This document shows positions 61,893-64,000 of a DNA stretch of 64,000 nucleotides, piece after piece; the first letter of the stretch is position 1; every line of letters begins with the position of its first letter. The stretch lies in the NCBI RefSeq assembly GCF_030622045.1, contig NZ_CP130886.1, positions 2,865,557-2,929,556 of the forward strand, read 5' to 3'. Under the pieces are notes generated by a model, which made no database searches, was not told where the DNA came from, and saw only the letters and a program-made list of their open reading frames with translations. A program made the position numbers and the translations under genes. Source of the stretch: Planctellipticum variicoloris. Lineage in GTDB: Bacteria; Planctomycetota; Planctomycetia; Planctomycetales; Planctomycetaceae.

Positions 61893-62807
61893 ATGCGTTT
61901 CATCGACCCCCACATCCACATGGTTTCCCGCACCACCGACGACTACGAGGCGATGGCCGCCCAGGGTGTCGTCGCGGTCATCGAACCCGCCTTCTGGCAG
62001 GGGCAGCCCCGCACGGAAGTCGGGACGTTCAAAGACTACTTCTCGATGCTCGTCGGCTTCGAGCGGTTCCGGGCCGCCCAGTTCGGCATCCGGCACTACT
62101 GCACGATGGGGCTCAACAGCAAGGAGGCCAACAACGAGCCCCTTGCCGAGCAGGTGATGGACCTGCTGCCGCTGTTCTGCACGAAGGAAGGGGTCGTCGC
62201 CATCGGTGAGATCGGCTACGACGACCAGACCCCGACCGAGGAGAAATTCTTCCGGCTGCAGCTCGAACTGGCCAAGGAAGTCGGCCTGCCGGTGCTGATC
62301 CATACGCCCCACCGCAATAAGAAGCAGGGGACGTTCCGCAGCATGGACGTCATCGAAGAACACAACATCCAGCCGCACATGGTCGTGATCGATCACAACA
62401 ACGAGGAAACCTGCAAAGAGGTCCTCGACCGGGGTTACTGGTGCGGCTTCACGATCTACCCCAAGACCAAGATGGGGAACGAGCGGATGGTTGAAGTCGT
62501 CCGGCAGTACGGCAGCGAACGGGTCATCATCGACTCGTCCGCCGACTGGGGCGTCTCCGACTCGCTCGCCGTCCCCAAGACCGCCCGGCTGATGCTCGAA
62601 CGGGGAATCGCCGCCCCGGACGTCGAACTGGTCTGCTACAAGAACGCGATTGCCGTCTACGCCCAGAGCGGCCAGTTCAGCGAAGACGACTGGCTCAACC
62701 CGCCCCCGGTCGACCAGCGCTCGCTCTTCGAAGGCAACAGCGTCCTCCGCGGCGGCCAGACGCCGAAAATCGAAGAACCGGACAAGGAAGAGGGAATCAT
62801 CCGGTAG
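61893..62807 (+). CDS. eboB: TatD-family hydrolase EboB
   Basis: The 304-residue protein follows GGAGAACGAGCGGCA. Amidohydrolase metal ligands: DPHIHM (HxH, residues 5-9), GEIGYDD (Glu), IHTPHRN (His), MVVIDHNNEETC (His) and VIIDSSADWGVSDSLAV (Asp). It lies in the TatD/EboB branch: RTTDDYEAMAAQGVVAVIEP then AFWQGQPRTEVGTFKDY is characteristic. In known ebo clusters eboB is adjacent to eboA; here the toxin-antitoxin pair separates them. Its substrate is unknown. It is the last plus-strand gene before a convergent DUF1501 gene. Confidence 0.92.
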   Translation: MRFIDPHIHMVSRTTDDYEAMAAQGVVAVIEPAFWQGQPRTEVGTFKDYFSMLVGFERFRAAQFGIRHYCTMGLNSKEANNEPLAEQVMDLLPLFCTKEGVVAIGEIGYDDQTPTEEKFFRLQLELAKEVGLPVLIHTPHRNKKQGTFRSMDVIEEHNIQPHMVVIDHNNEETCKEVLDRGYWCGFTIYPKTKMGNERMVEVVRQYGSERVIIDSSADWGVSDSLAVPKTARLMLERGIAAPDVELVCYKNAIAVYAQSGQFSEDDWLNPPPVDQRSLFEGNSVLRGGQTPKIEEPDKEEGIIR

Positions 62808-62833
62808 CCCGGTCGGCCTCTCACCGGAGAAGA

Positions 62834-63053
62834 GAAGAAGTTTTCACCGCAGAGACGCGGAGGACGCGGAGAAGACAATCAGGAAAGTGAAAAGTGAGTA
62901 TTGAGTAGTAATGAGTGCAAAGCAACAGAGAACATGATCCGCAGCCGGGTAGCGACTTCTTCATTTTGCACTTCTCACTCACCACTACTCACTTTTCACT
63001 TTCCTCAATCTTCTCCGGCGTATTCTCCGCGCCTCCGCGGTAAAGTTCTCTTC
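62834..63053. repeat. large imperfect inverted repeat between convergent genes
   Basis: Two arms of about 88 bp (62834-62921 and 62965-63053) are inverted copies with a core of 20 identical bases (62881-62900 and 62986-63005) and a loop of about 43 bp. The outer parts carry the ACCGCAGAGACGCGGAGGAC repeat and its reverse counterpart. The RNA could form a long hairpin on either strand, a candidate bidirectional terminator for eboB and the DUF1501 gene. It also resembles a planctomycete interspersed repeat in head-to-head pairing. Confidence 0.75.
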
Positions 63054-63063
63054 GTCCTCCACT

Positions 63064-64000
63064 TCACGCAAACGGCAGCGGCTCGTACTCGCCCCCCAGG
63101 ATCTCCGCCGATCGCACGCCCAGCCATTTGTCGAGCAGCGTCGCGTAGACCCGGCGGAAGTCGGTTGTGAATTTCTGGTCGCCGTCGTCAAGGTCGGTCA
63201 GGCTCGGGAACTTGCCGCAGAAGCCCGGCGTCCCCGTTGGCGAAACGACGAACAGCGAAGAGGCCGCCCCATGGTCGGTCCCCAGGCTGCCGTTCTCCTT
63301 GACCCGCCGGCCGAACTCGGAAAACGTCGACAGCAGCACGCGATCCGCCAGGCCGTGACCGGTCAGGTCGGCATGGAAGGCGGCGATCGCGTTCCCCAGT
63401 TCGCCCAGCAGTGCCGCATGGCCTGGTTGCTGTTGCGAATGCGTATCGAAGCCGTCCAGGCCCACCAGATAGATTCGCGGCGGCAATCCGGCGCCAATCA
63501 TCTGCGCGACGAGCTTGAGCTGGTTCGCCAGGTGCGTCGCCGGATACTCCTTCGCCGGAGAATAGCCGGCCGAAAGGCTCTTCAATCGCTCGGAACTGGT
63601 CACTGCGGTCCGCAGCGACTTTCGCAGGAAATCCAGCTCGCCACCCGGCTGTGCGCCAGTCGTTGACAGAATCTCATCGCGGGCTGACTTCAGTTTCCCC
63701 TGCAACCCGGAGGGCAACTGCGGATCGTTGAGGTGGTAGTCTTCGAGCCGCTTCAGCACCGGGACGTTGACCTGCCGGCTGACCAGCAGCAGCGGCAGCC
63801 GCTCCATTCCCAGCGCCAGCCCCTCGGCCCGCTCCGGATGATGCTGAAGTTGCCATTCGAGCGTCCGCCCCAGCCAGCCGTCCTGCGGCGTTGGATTCTC
63901 CGGCTGCGCGCTGTGCCAGATATCCATCGAACGGAAGTGCGACCGGTCGGGCTGCGGATAGCCCACCCCTTGCACGATCGACAGTTTCCCGGCGTCGTGC
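63064..64000 (-). CDS. DUF1501 domain protein (N-terminus beyond window)
   Basis: The frame is open to the right edge, so the start is missing. Visible DUF1501 features: HFRSMDIWHSAQPENPTPQD, GWLGRTLEWQLQHHPERAEG, PRIYLVGLDGFDTHSQQQPG, LLSTFSEFGRRVKENGSLGT then DHGAASSLFVVSPTG, and a C-terminus ILGGEYEPLPFA. Alkaline-phosphatase-like superfamily, probably periplasmic through a Tat leader outside the window. Convergent with eboB across the inverted repeat. It is a distant paralogue of the gene at 21397-22797. About two-thirds of the protein lies in the window. Confidence 0.92.
   Translation of the reverse strand, partial: HDAGKLSIVQGVGYPQPDRSHFRSMDIWHSAQPENPTPQDGWLGRTLEWQLQHHPERAEGLALGMERLPLLLVSRQVNVPVLKRLEDYHLNDPQLPSGLQGKLKSARDEILSTTGAQPGGELDFLRKSLRTAVTSSERLKSLSAGYSPAKEYPATHLANQLKLVAQMIGAGLPPRIYLVGLDGFDTHSQQQPGHAALLGELGNAIAAFHADLTGHGLADRVLLSTFSEFGRRVKENGSLGTDHGAASSLFVVSPTGTPGFCGKFPSLTDLDDGDQKFTTDFRRVYATLLDKWLGVRSAEILGGEYEPLPFA

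Noticed and set aside
1-64000. tRNA, rRNA and CRISPR arrays
   Set aside because: No tRNA cloverleaf with a GTTCRA-type arm in proper context, no rRNA core sequence and no repeat-spacer array were seen by eye; tRNAscan and CRISPR finders would settle this.

Overview
This window looks like a chromosomal segment of a high-GC planctomycete (order Planctomycetales; the genus cannot be fixed by eye). The clade markers are two DUF1559 genes with the type-IV-pilin-like N-terminal helix, two DUF1501 genes, an ECF sigma factor next to a Ser/Thr kinase, a transporter permease with a leucine-rich-repeat tail, and intergenic gaps filled with short interspersed repeats. I see no rRNA, tRNA, CRISPR array, prophage or replication origin.

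Layout. 1-5.4 kb: a truncated tetratricopeptide-like secreted protein, a fatty-acid desaturase, a secreted thioredoxin-fold protein and an orphan protein. 5.4-10 kb (minus): a complete sugar ABC importer in the order binding lipoprotein, permease, double ATPase; the permease carries an extra membrane segment and an LRR-like tail. 10.4-12.8 kb (minus): a tight operon of three uncharacterised proteins, one polytopic. 12.9-15.3 kb (minus): DUF1559 protein, small lipoprotein, secreted endonuclease/exonuclease/phosphatase. 15.3-17.4 kb: a gene-poor stretch holding a decayed copy of the end of a PHP-domain gene and an intact 880-bp IS5-family element whose transposase needs a -1 frameshift. 17.4-21 kb (minus): PHP-domain protein, SulP anion transporter with an unusual insert, small membrane protein. 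21.4-24.2 kb: DUF1501 and DUF1559 genes. 24.4-29.3 kb: Xer-type recombinase, orphan LolD/MacB-type ATPase, M14 peptidase with a spherulin-4-like protein, FRG-domain protein. 29.4-34.3 kb: Mg2+-type P-type ATPase, sugar/maltose-type acetyltransferase, and a TerC membrane protein behind a 480-bp structured leader. 34.4-37.8 kb: sigma factor, kinase and a convergent glyoxalase-fold protein.

38.2-52.2 kb is the largest unit, seven genes on one strand with several ATGA overlaps: TPR/HExxH protein, DUF4159, MoxR ATPase, DUF58, BatA/vWA membrane protein, a 1253-residue coiled-coil DUF4175-like protein, and a large vWA/glutamine-amidotransferase-like membrane protein. MoxR, DUF58 and vWA proteins typically form envelope-associated chaperone modules.

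52.3-64 kb: MFS transporter, small membrane protein, a CxxCH-bearing squalene-cyclase-like protein, biotin synthase, two tandem paralogous membrane proteins, a four-ACT aspartate kinase, a degenerate FmdB-like protein, then eboA and eboB (UV-pigment/secondary-metabolite-associated ebo cluster) separated by a UPF0175/DUF3368 toxin-antitoxin pair, and finally a DUF1501 gene cut by the window edge.

The points most worth following are the toxin-antitoxin pair inside the ebo genes, the permease-LRR fusion with three hairpins ahead of it, the extended MoxR/vWA operon with a heptanucleotide tandem repeat in an intercistronic gap, the structured TerC leader, and the IS element beside a paralogous gene fragment. 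Functions are assigned from residue motifs read by eye; no database search was run.
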